Origin: a virus
Virus record (IMG/VR): IMGVR_UViG_3300025319_000050
Span: 1 to 40,260 of that record
Length of the DNA stretch: 40,260 bases
Reading direction: 5' to 3' (one strand)
The notes beneath the pieces were generated by a model, which ran no database searches, was not told the origin of the DNA, and worked only from the letters and a program-made list of their open reading frames with translations. Position numbers and translations under genes: made by a program. Within the stretch, counting starts at the first letter, position 1. Each line of letters begins with the position of its first letter. Below, piece after piece: positions 21,132-26,301 of the stretch.

Positions 21132-21319
21132 GGCGCAAGGACTGTGATTGCAACGGGACATCTTCAACAGGACAGTTTATAAGCAAAGAGATTGGACGAG
21201 GTAAAGACTGCATATACATGGCAGTTCATTACTATCCAGGCCCATCATGCGACATGTGCGGCAAGCCGTGGGTGCAAGCTAACGCCGTGTTGAGCGGCGC
21301 GGCTGGTTCAACAACATGA
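21086..21319 (+). CDS. Cassette C gene: small CxxC protein
   Basis: A 77-residue product beginning with the attC-encoded leader MNADASPRPVEGN, then crossing R' in frame (GTT AGC TGG). AAAGGAG precedes the ATG. The body has DCDCNG near residue 18 and SCDMCGKPW near residue 55, a split zinc-ribbon-like pair. The tail NAVLSGAAG is again attC-encoded. Function unknown. Confidence 0.6.
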   Translation: MNADASPRPVEGNVSWRKDCDCNGTSSTGQFISKEIGRGKDCIYMAVHYYPGPSCDMCGKPWVQANAVLSGAAGSTT

Positions 21320-21363
21320 AACGGCACGGCGTAACCCGCGCCCGGTTCAGGGTGATATTAGGT
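21277..21363 (+). repeat. attC-like site 4 (degenerate R')
   Basis: R'' AGCTAAC (21277-21283); the R' position reads ATTAGGT (21357-21363), with A in place of the G at the exchange point. CGCGG pairs with CCGCG (21336-21340), and TTGAGC.GG aligns with CTGAACCGG on the other arm with single-base bulges. The lost G may block recombination here. Confidence 0.7.
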
Positions 21364-21378
21364 TTAACGGAGGCTACC

Positions 21379-21537
21379 ATGAAAGTGCTTGGACAGTACG
21401 ACACAAGCGGAAATTACCGAGCCTACACGGAGCCACAGGATGTTTATGTGTTCGGTCATAGCCTGAAAGACAGCGACGGTTTTCTTTTGGCCGTGAGAAA
21501 TACCTGCGGTGACTGGGTATCGCCGGATAAAAGTTGA
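21379..21537 (+). CDS. Cassette D gene: small protein
   Basis: A 52-residue product (MKVLGQYDTSGNYRAYTEPQ ... FLLAVRNTCGDWVSPDK), beta-rich, without metal motif. Unlike its neighbours it has its own GGAGG and ATG after the R' box, so the start at 21379 is preferred; an upstream in-frame ATG at 21316 inside attC 4 also keeps the frame open. The stop lies just before the next R'' box. Confidence 0.6.
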   Translation: MKVLGQYDTSGNYRAYTEPQDVYVFGHSLKDSDGFLLAVRNTCGDWVSPDKS

Positions 21538-21538
21538 A

Positions 21539-21622
21539 ACCTAACGCAAAATTGAGGCGCGAGCCATGAAAGCAAAAAAGAAACGCCGTAGTAACCGAGT
21601 CGCCTCGGATGACTTGTTGGGC
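21539..21622 (+). repeat. attC-like site 5
   Basis: R'' ACCTAAC (21539-21545) and R' GTTGGGC (21616-21622), the latter a full match to GTTRRRY. GAGGCG (21554-21559) pairs with CGCCTC (21601-21606). Pairing of the inner stem beyond this is weak. Confidence 0.75.
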
Positions 21623-21811
21623 GTCCTCGAAACCGCTAGCCGTGACCTATTGGCATGGGATGAGAAATACCCGAAAGGAACGGTCTATAACGATGGCCAA
21701 CACAAGGCATGTGAAAACGAACTGACGGCACTCATTGAACGATTCCGCGTACTTTTGACGCCTAACGCCACCTTAACCGGCGAGCGCAGGAGGAAAAATG
21801 AGCACCGATGA
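21566..21811 (+). CDS. Cassette E gene: small helical protein
   Basis: An 81-residue product. ATG 21566 lies in attC 5 behind a GAGG, and the frame crosses R' as TTG TTG GGC. After a basic attC-encoded leader (MKAKKKRRSNRVASDDL) comes a helical body (VLETASRDLLAWDEKYPKGT, ... ENELTALIERFRVLL). The end, NATLTGERRRK, is read from attC 6. No family recognised. Confidence 0.55.
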   Translation: MKAKKKRRSNRVASDDLLGVLETASRDLLAWDEKYPKGTVYNDGQHKACENELTALIERFRVLLTPNATLTGERRRKNEHR

Positions 21812-21843
21812 AAAAGCGAGTCCGGTTCAAGGCGTTGTTAGCA
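21760..21843 (+). repeat. attC-like site 6
   Basis: R'' GCCTAAC (21760-21766) and R' GTTAGCA (21837-21843). CCTT (21771-21774) pairs with AAGG (21829-21832) and AACCGG (21775-21780) with CCGGTT (21822-21827), leaving C21828 as the single extrahelical base. AGGAGG and the ATG of cassette F lie in the spacer. Confidence 0.88.
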
Positions 21844-22010
21844 CGTACTTTTCGGTGAGACGATTCACGCGGACGTTTTGCATAGCTTGCGGCAGCGATG
21901 TGACGGACACGCCTCGATTGCACGGGTTCTGTAGCTGTCCAAAATGCGATGCCTGGACGATGAATGTCGATGTGAAAGACAGGCCGCTATTCGACTTGAG
22001 TGCGTGCTAA
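21798..22010 (+). CDS. Cassette F gene: zinc-ribbon mini-protein
   Basis: A 70-residue product starting at ATG 21798 after AGGAGG, both inside attC 6; the frame crosses R' as GTT AGC. Two CxxC pairs (TFCIACGSDV and GFCSCPKCDAW) form a typical small zinc ribbon. The stop TAA is the TAA of the following R'' box. Likely nucleic-acid or protein binding; specific role unknown. Confidence 0.68.
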   Translation: MSTDEKASPVQGVVSTYFSVRRFTRTFCIACGSDVTDTPRLHGFCSCPKCDAWTMNVDVKDRPLFDLSAC

Positions 22011-22030
22011 CGCTGTGTTGAGCGGCGCGG
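22005..22030 (+). repeat. attC-like half-site 7
   Basis: TGCTAAC followed by GCTGTGTTGAGCGGCGCGG is almost identical to the 5' arms of sites 3 and 4, but no GTTRRRY box or pairing arm is recognisable in the next 100 bases. The array appears truncated here, so cassette F could not be excised normally. Confidence 0.7.
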
Positions 22031-22058
22031 CCGGGAAGTAATCGAAGCGGCACGCTAC

Positions 22059-22078
22059 GCCGGCCTATCCAGGCCGGC
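22059..22078 (+). terminator. Perfect hairpin after the cassette array (weak terminator candidate)
   Basis: GCCGGCC-TATCCA-GGCCGGC is a perfect 7-bp stem, followed by TCGATT rather than a T-run. It may pause or partially terminate transcription, or be a remnant of a lost attC. Confidence 0.35.
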
Positions 22079-22118
22079 TCGATTGAAGCATAAACGGATG
22101 CGGCGAGGAGACGCCGCC

Positions 22119-22253
22119 ATGACCATCAACAACCCTATGGAGGCATACAAGCGCCTGCGCTCGCAGAATCACCCGGATAAAGGCGGCGATGCGGATAAAT
22201 TCGACGAGGTACAGAAAGCCTACGATGAAGCGCAACGTGAATTATCAACATGA
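22119..22253 (+). CDS. Truncated J-domain (DnaJ-like) mini-protein
   Basis: A 44-residue product with the DnaJ signature HPDKGGDADKF at residues 18-28, followed by helix III (DEVQKAYDEAQREL). Only a shortened helix II (MEAYKRLRSQN) precedes it; helix I is missing. HPD is the contact with DnaK that stimulates its ATPase. An internal ATG (codon 7) is possible, and a GAGGAG lies upstream. Such a fragment might engage host DnaK, for example in replication, as lambda needs DnaJ/DnaK to release P; here that is inference. Confidence 0.7.
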   Translation: MTINNPMEAYKRLRSQNHPDKGGDADKFDEVQKAYDEAQRELST

Positions 22254-22263
22254 AGAACTCGAC

Positions 22264-22554
22264 ATGAAAACCTTAGTTGCACTCGCCCTACTACTGCTCA
22301 CCGCCCCCGCGGTCGCCGACATCGGTGGCACACCATTTGCCGAGATCGGTCCGGCCTACGCCTTCACGCCTGGGCCGGACGTGCAGAAAGAAAACCCCCT
22401 GCTCATGTATCGCGTCGGCGTCGAGTGGGAGCACGCACGCATCGAGTGGGGACACCAGTCGAGCATCCGCCGGGGCGATCCGGTTGACCGTGACACCGAT
22501 GATCGAAAGACGCAGTGGCACTTCGGCGTATTTCTACGGCATACGTTCAAATGA
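22264..22554 (+). CDS. Secreted or outer-membrane-type small protein
   Basis: A 96-residue product from ATG 22264 with a signal peptide (MKTLVALALLLLTAPAVA, cleavage likely before DIGG). The mature part alternates polar and hydrophobic residues (LLMYRVGVEWEHARIEWGHQ ... QWHFGVFLRHTFK) and ends in Phe-Lys, like part of a small beta-barrel. An in-frame ATG at 22225 would spoil the signal. Perhaps a surface-modifying accessory gene; function unknown. Confidence 0.6.
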   Translation: MKTLVALALLLLTAPAVADIGGTPFAEIGPAYAFTPGPDVQKENPLLMYRVGVEWEHARIEWGHQSSIRRGDPVDRDTDDRKTQWHFGVFLRHTFK

Positions 22555-22745
22555 ATAAAACCATCGACGAGCAGATTGCGAGCGCGCAGCGCGAGATTCA
22601 GATGCGCCAGCGCGTATATCCGAAGTGGTGCCACGACGGGCGCATGACCCAGGACGAGGCGGCGCACGAGATTACCTGCATGGAGAGCGTGTTGCGTACT
22701 CTGCACGAGGTGCGGATCAAGTCGTTGAGCGTGGGCCAAAGATGA
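22551..22745 (+). CDS. Small helical phage protein
   Basis: A 64-residue product whose ATG overlaps the upstream stop (AAATGA). It is a charged helical hairpin (MNKTIDEQIASAQREIQMRQ, then DEAAHEITCMESVLRTLHEV), a style common among phage early-region hypothetical proteins. Its stop overlaps the start of the ASCH fragment that follows. Function unknown. Confidence 0.65.
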   Translation: MNKTIDEQIASAQREIQMRQRVYPKWCHDGRMTQDEAAHEITCMESVLRTLHEVRIKSLSVGQR

Positions 22746-22807
22746 AAGAGCGCCCAATCATTTTCAGCGATGCGATGGTCCGCGCCATCCTCGAAGGAGT
22801 CCACTAA
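22742..22807 (+). pseudogene. N-terminal fragment of the ASCH-like gene upstream of the HNH gene
   Basis: A 21-codon reading frame (MKERPIIFSDAMVRAILEG, then VH and stop) that repeats the first 19 codons of the complete gene at 23268 with 15 of 19 residues identical but only about 61% of bases. The similarity stops exactly where the HNH segment begins. It is probably a flank carried in with the endonuclease gene, and it now supplies the HNH gene's ribosome-binding site (AAGGAG). Confidence 0.82.
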
Positions 22808-23271
22808 TGGCACGGAAACGTAAAGGCGGCGGCAATGAAGAACGCCGAATCCGGCTGGATGACGCGCAGATCATGGCTTGGTTTGTGGAAGGGAAAATAG
22901 CGGCAGAAATAGCAACTTCGCTCGGCTGCAGCGTCTACCCAGTCAAGCAGGCAATGCGCCGGCTCGGATTACGTAGGCCAGCGAAGCGCCGTCCCGGAAA
23001 CGGAGTTGGGCCGAACAACACCCAATGGAAAGGTGGTCGCCGAATCCGCACGGACGGCTACGTCGCCGTCTGGACGCCGGATGGCGAGCGCCTTGAACAC
23101 CAAGTCGTAATGGAAAAGATGCTTGGCCGCTCGTTGGCGGAAGGCGAAGTCGTTCACCACAAAGACGGGAACAAGCGGAACAACGATCCTGGCAATTTAC
23201 AACTGATGACGCAGAGTGCCCACATCCAGGAGCACCTGCCGGCGATGCACAATGGGAGATATGGAAAATGA
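22807..23271 (+). CDS. HNH homing endonuclease
   Basis: A 154-residue product. Residues about 14-60 form an HTH-like DNA-binding segment (DAQIMAWFVEGKIAAEIATS, LGCSVYPVKQAMRRLG); residues about 95-150 are an HNH_3 nuclease (VVMEKMLGRSLAEGEVVHHK, then DGNKRNNDPGNLQLM), where HH and N are the metal-binding and catalytic residues. Its ATG overlaps the stop of the ASCH fragment, and its stop overlaps the ATG of the complete ASCH gene. It is a freestanding homing gene inserted at the ASCH locus. Confidence 0.9.
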   Translation: MARKRKGGGNEERRIRLDDAQIMAWFVEGKIAAEIATSLGCSVYPVKQAMRRLGLRRPAKRRPGNGVGPNNTQWKGGRRIRTDGYVAVWTPDGERLEHQVVMEKMLGRSLAEGEVVHHKDGNKRNNDPGNLQLMTQSAHIQEHLPAMHNGRYGK

Positions 23272-23867
23272 AGGAAAGGCCCATCCTGTTTAGTGACGGA
23301 ATGGTCGGGGCAATATTAACCGGGACCAAGACGCAGACGCGGCGGGTGATGAAACCGCAGCCGATAAAAGAAGTAATCGATTTTGCTCGTGCTCACATCA
23401 CAAGTACGTACCCAAACACCGAGAACGAATGGCGGCGTGGATTGGCTTCATGCCCCTACGGCCGACCAGGCGAGCGGCTGTGGGTGCGGGAGGCGCACTA
23501 CATCATCGGGGAACATCCGGGGCCCACGCCCGGGACGCGGTGGGTGCATTACCGCGCTGACGCATCGACCAATCTTGGATCAGACGAATGCCAATGGACC
23601 GGACCGTGGAAACCCTCGATCCACATGCCACGCTGGGCTTCGCGCATTTTGCTTGAAGTCACAGATGTGCGCGTCGAGTGTTTAATGGACATTAGCGCAG
23701 ATGACGCCGAAGCGGAAGGTTGGCCAGGACCAAATAAAGAGGAAAGCCGTCGGTCTTATTATCCTATCGAATGGTTCGCAAACTTATGGGATTCGCTCAA
23801 CGCCAAGCGCGGTTTCGGATGGGACGCAAACCCGTGGGTGTGGGTGATCAAGTTCAAACGGATATAG
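23268..23867 (+). CDS. ASCH/PUA-like phage protein
   Basis: A 199-residue product of a family common in phages: MKERPILFSDGMVGAILTGT, then KTQTRRVMKPQ, GRPGERLWVREAHY, WKPSIHMPRWASRILLEVTD and a C-terminal WDSLNAKRGFGWDANPWVWV. The opening pattern (motif for promoter of 'KTQTRR') and the VRE and MPRWASR segments resemble ASCH/PUA-fold RNA- or nucleoside-binding proteins. A precise function is not known. It is the resident gene that the HNH element targets. Confidence 0.72.
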   Translation: MKERPILFSDGMVGAILTGTKTQTRRVMKPQPIKEVIDFARAHITSTYPNTENEWRRGLASCPYGRPGERLWVREAHYIIGEHPGPTPGTRWVHYRADASTNLGSDECQWTGPWKPSIHMPRWASRILLEVTDVRVECLMDISADDAEAEGWPGPNKEESRRSYYPIEWFANLWDSLNAKRGFGWDANPWVWVIKFKRI

Positions 23868-23869
23868 CC

Positions 23870-24379
23870 ATGAAAGCCACCCTCGACCTCATCGTCGAAC
23901 ACTACGGCCTGCGGCTCACCACCGCCGAGCTTGCGCGCGTGCTCAAGACCTCGCCCGCGAATATCCGCAAGGAGATCAGCGCCGAGACGTTCCCGATCCC
24001 GACGTACAAGGACCGGCCGACCCGGCGGGCGCCGCGGTTTGCGGATGCGCGCGATGTAGCGGAATACCTGGATCGGGACATGGTTTTGAAGGAACTGGAC
24101 TTGATACTCTCGCGACGCATTGTATTTAAGGTAATTTCCGCAGTGTATTTCTTGTTCGACAAGAGGAAACTGATATACATAGGGCAGACCGTCAACTTAT
24201 TTGATCGGCTCGAATCACACAGACAGAAGAAAGCGTTTACATGGAACAGCTACGCATTCATAGAAACGCACCCAGAAGACCTGATTAATTTAGAGCGGTT
24301 GTATATCAAGAAACTCAACCCACCTTGCAACAAGCAAATATGTCATGGACGTGTCGGCTCTGCTCCTATCTCGCGGTGA
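23870..24379 (+). CDS. HTH protein fused to a GIY-YIG endonuclease
   Basis: A 169-residue product in two parts. Residues 1-70 resemble short phage DNA-binding regulators (MKATLDLIVEHYGLRLTTAE, LARVLKTSPANIRKE). Residues about 84-160 are a GIY-YIG nuclease: VYFLFDKRKLIYIGQTVNLF, then the catalytic Arg and His in DRLESHRQ and a later Glu in LERLYIKKLNPPCN. Base composition turns A/T-rich at about 24080, where the nuclease begins. The nuclease seems to have invaded an existing HTH gene and kept it in frame; its 3' end overlaps the next gene by 35 bases. Confidence 0.85.
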   Translation: MKATLDLIVEHYGLRLTTAELARVLKTSPANIRKEISAETFPIPTYKDRPTRRAPRFADARDVAEYLDRDMVLKELDLILSRRIVFKVISAVYFLFDKRKLIYIGQTVNLFDRLESHRQKKAFTWNSYAFIETHPEDLINLERLYIKKLNPPCNKQICHGRVGSAPISR

Positions 24380-24560
24380 AATAAAAGAACTGACTGGCTA
24401 TACCAAGCCATCGAAGCAGACCGCATGGCTGCGTCTGGCCGGTTTGCGGTTCTTTATCGGAGCCGATGGTTATCCACGTGTACCACGTTCTAACTTCGAC
24501 TCCACGTCAAATCAACGTGTTAGCGCGCCAAACTTTTCAACACTGAAACAAGCGGGTTAA
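24345..24560 (+). CDS. DUF4224 protein, possible excisionase
   Basis: A 71-residue product with the DUF4224 pattern: RGEIKELTGYTKPSKQTAWL, then LAGLRFFIGADGYPRV. This family regularly sits just upstream of phage tyrosine integrases and has a MerR/Xis-like winged helix, so a role in directing excision is likely. The ATG at 24345 lies inside the end of the GIY-YIG gene. The integrase follows after six bases. Confidence 0.8.
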   Translation: MDVSALLLSRGEIKELTGYTKPSKQTAWLRLAGLRFFIGADGYPRVPRSNFDSTSNQRVSAPNFSTLKQAG

Positions 24561-24566
24561 TCTCTC

Positions 24567-25535
24567 ATGATGGGGAGGAAACGCAAGTACCGGAAAGACC
24601 TGCCAGAGCGGGTCTACCAGCGTCATGGTGCGTTCTACTTCGTATCCAAGTCAGGCGAGTGGACGTGGCTCGGCCGCGAGGTCGGCGTCGCGCTACGCCA
24701 ATACGCAACCATCGTCCAGACCACAACTACCGGAAAGATTGCCTCCATTATGGATCGCTACATGCGCGAGATTGCGCCCGCCAAGGCGCCACGGACGCTG
24801 CTCAATAACGAACTCGAAATAGAACCGTTACGCAAGGTGTTCGGCCACATGAATCCTGATGATGTGACACCGCAGGACATATATGCCTATCGGAATTTGC
24901 GCCCAAAGATTGCAGCGAACCGCGAGATAGCACTGCTATCATCCGTATTCAGTCACGCGATCGAATGGGGATTGGCAAAGTCCAACCCGTGCCGCTTAGT
25001 GCGGCGAAACAAAGAAACTCCGAGAAAACGTGCGGTTGAGTGGGCTGAGTTTCAGATCATCTACCAGCGCGCGAGCCAAGTCATCCAGTGCATGATGGAT
25101 ATAGCCATCATCACCGGTCTCAGACTTGGAGACCTGTTGAAACTGAACGAGCGTGAGAACATCAAAAAAGAGGGTCTGTATGTTGAGACAGGGAAAACAG
25201 GCACAAAGATACTTTTCTTGTGGACAGACGAACTCAAGGCCGCCGTGGATCGTGCGCGTGGTCTACGTGGTAGCGTGCGCAGCCTGACGCTTATTTCCAA
25301 CCAACAAGGCCAACGCTACACGGTCTCAGGCTTTCAAACATTGTGGCATCGCCTGATGATGAAGGCGCTGGCTGATAAGGCGATACCAGATCGGTTCCAA
25401 TTCCGCGATCTGCGTGCGATGGCGGCGGACCTGTCGGACAATCCGACCAGCCTTCTGGGCCACGACGACCCGCGCACCACCGCAAGATACCGGCGCGCAC
25501 CGAGACGAGTGATACCGAATGCGCCCGTGCGATAG
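24567..25535 (+). CDS. int: Tyrosine integrase
   Basis: A 322-residue phage integrase (from ATG 24567 or 24570). The N-terminal half contains the arm-binding and core-binding (SAM-like) domains. Catalytic residues visible are Arg186 (ITGLRLGDLL), Arg283 in the second box (FRDLRAM; the usual HxxR His is Arg280), His299 (LLGHDD) and the nucleophile Tyr308 (TTARYRR). It lacks the extra helix region of integron IntI. It reads toward the attP site, which starts about 40 bases after the stop. It should integrate the phage into a tRNA-Thr gene. Confidence 0.92.
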   Translation: MMGRKRKYRKDLPERVYQRHGAFYFVSKSGEWTWLGREVGVALRQYATIVQTTTTGKIASIMDRYMREIAPAKAPRTLLNNELEIEPLRKVFGHMNPDDVTPQDIYAYRNLRPKIAANREIALLSSVFSHAIEWGLAKSNPCRLVRRNKETPRKRAVEWAEFQIIYQRASQVIQCMMDIAIITGLRLGDLLKLNERENIKKEGLYVETGKTGTKILFLWTDELKAAVDRARGLRGSVRSLTLISNQQGQRYTVSGFQTLWHRLMMKALADKAIPDRFQFRDLRAMAADLSDNPTSLLGHDDPRTTARYRRAPRRVIPNAPVR

Positions 25536-25543
25536 CTACTGAG

Positions 25544-25737
25544 TATTTGACAAACCGCTTTCAGTATTGGACAGATGGAGCCCGCAGTCCGATTCGAACG
25601 GACGACATCCTGATTACAAATCAGGTGTGTTTTATTTCGTATTCAAGAGCTTAACTAAGAAACGTCCAATATAAAAGATCAGAACACATTCCTTATATAA
25701 TATGACGTTGCGGCACGTTGGACGACGAATATTGGAC
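25544..25737. other. attP: attP region with arm-type repeats
   Basis: Around the tRNA-like core lie copies of a short motif: TATTTGAC (25544-25551), TATTGGAC (25565-25572), its inverse GTCCAATA (25664-25671) and TATTGGAC again (25730-25737), with a related GTTGGAC at 25718-25724. Flanking repeats in both orientations are typical integrase arm sites. The region is A/T-rich, lacks genes and lies between the convergent integrase and holin-like genes. Confidence 0.75.
25576..25625 (-). other. attP core: 3' half of a tRNA-Thr(UGU) gene
   Basis: Read on the minus strand this 50-base segment has an anticodon stem-loop CCTGA-TTTGTAA-TCAGG (anticodon TGT), a variable loop, a T arm GTCCG-TTCGAAT-CGGAC, and an acceptor 3' strand TGCGGGC followed by TCCA. 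The 5' half of a tRNA is absent. Such a piece rebuilds the host tRNA gene on integration, so the host attB is most likely tRNA-Thr(UGU). Confidence 0.9.
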
Positions 25738-25770
25738 AAGTATCGGTGTGACTGTGGCCGGCGTGTGGCG

Positions 25771-26301
25771 CTACGACTTGCCGGCAAACATCACGTTCTT
25801 AGCGGCCGAGCCGGCGCTCGATCCGAGGTAGTAGTCCTTCACCGCCAGCACCCAGGCGAATAGCACGCCGAGCGTAATATCGAGCGTGCGCTGGACTTCC
25901 GCTGCCACCGTGATGTGAAACACGGCCAAGCAGAACTGGAACACGAGCACCATGAAGAAAGCAAAAAGCGCCATGTAGGCCAGTCGGCGTGTCGTGGGGT
26001 CTTGCAACGATACCTCACGGGCACGAGCGCTTGCGCGGTCGGCACCGGCGATCTCTTCGAGCTTCACCCCGGCGTTGGCGAGGCCGAGCTTTAGATCACG
26101 CTCCGCTTCCTTGATGCGAGCGAGAATATCCGGGTTCGGTTGGGCGAGTACCGCGGCGATCTCATCTTCGCTGCCGTCTGCTTTGCCGAGCAGCGCTTTG
26201 CTCAAGGCGCCGACTGCCATGCCGACGAGCGGGTTACCACCGCTCAGCAAGGTAGCAATGGTCGGGGCGACACTGGCGACAATCTCTTTCCATCCGTTCA
26301 T
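25771..26301 (-). CDS. Holin-like protein (3TM type)
   Basis: A 176-residue product with GGAGGATG before ATG 26299-26301. One weakly hydrophobic segment lies near residues 8-40 (VASVAPTIATLLSGGNPLVG), and two strong helices lie at about 108-128 (RLAYMALFAFFMVLVFQFCL) and 138-155 (LDITLGVLFAWVLAV). The middle is a charged helix (RIKEAERDLKLGLANAGVKL). This matches the 'holin of 3TMs' family. It is the last gene of the leftward late operon, next to attP. Confidence 0.75.
   Translation of the reverse strand: MNGWKEIVASVAPTIATLLSGGNPLVGMAVGALSKALLGKADGSEDEIAAVLAQPNPDILARIKEAERDLKLGLANAGVKLEEIAGADRASARAREVSLQDPTTRRLAYMALFAFFMVLVFQFCLAVFHITVAAEVQRTLDITLGVLFAWVLAVKDYYLGSSAGSAAKNVMFAGKS

Larger units (their letters stand above)
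20492..22011 (+). mobile_element. Integron-like cassette array without integrase (CALIN-type)
   Basis: Six attC-like sites and one half-site, all in the same orientation, delimit cassettes of about 220-280 bp at the G|TT points: 20571-20850, 20851-21125, 21126-21357, 21358-21616, 21617-21837 and 21838 onward. Each holds one small plus-strand gene followed by its attC, the canonical cassette design. No integron integrase is present in the genome. The array sits between recombination genes and accessory genes of the rightward early operon. Confidence 0.82.

Noticed and set aside
20492-22011. Are the cassette-region repeats a CRISPR array, MITE or plain tandem duplication?
   Set aside because: Spacers are genes of 200-280 bp, not 30-40 bp; repeats share only end boxes and paired arms rather than full sequence; no target-site duplications or terminal inverted repeats of transposon type are visible.
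24567-25535. Could the integrase be an integron IntI that works on the attC array?
   Set aside because: It lacks the IntI-specific additional domain, lies next to a tRNA-type attP with arm sites and a DUF4224 partner, and has the features of an ordinary phage integrase.
25576-25625. Functional tRNA gene
   Set aside because: Only the anticodon arm, T arm and 3' acceptor strand are present; the 5' half is missing, so it is an attachment-site fragment.
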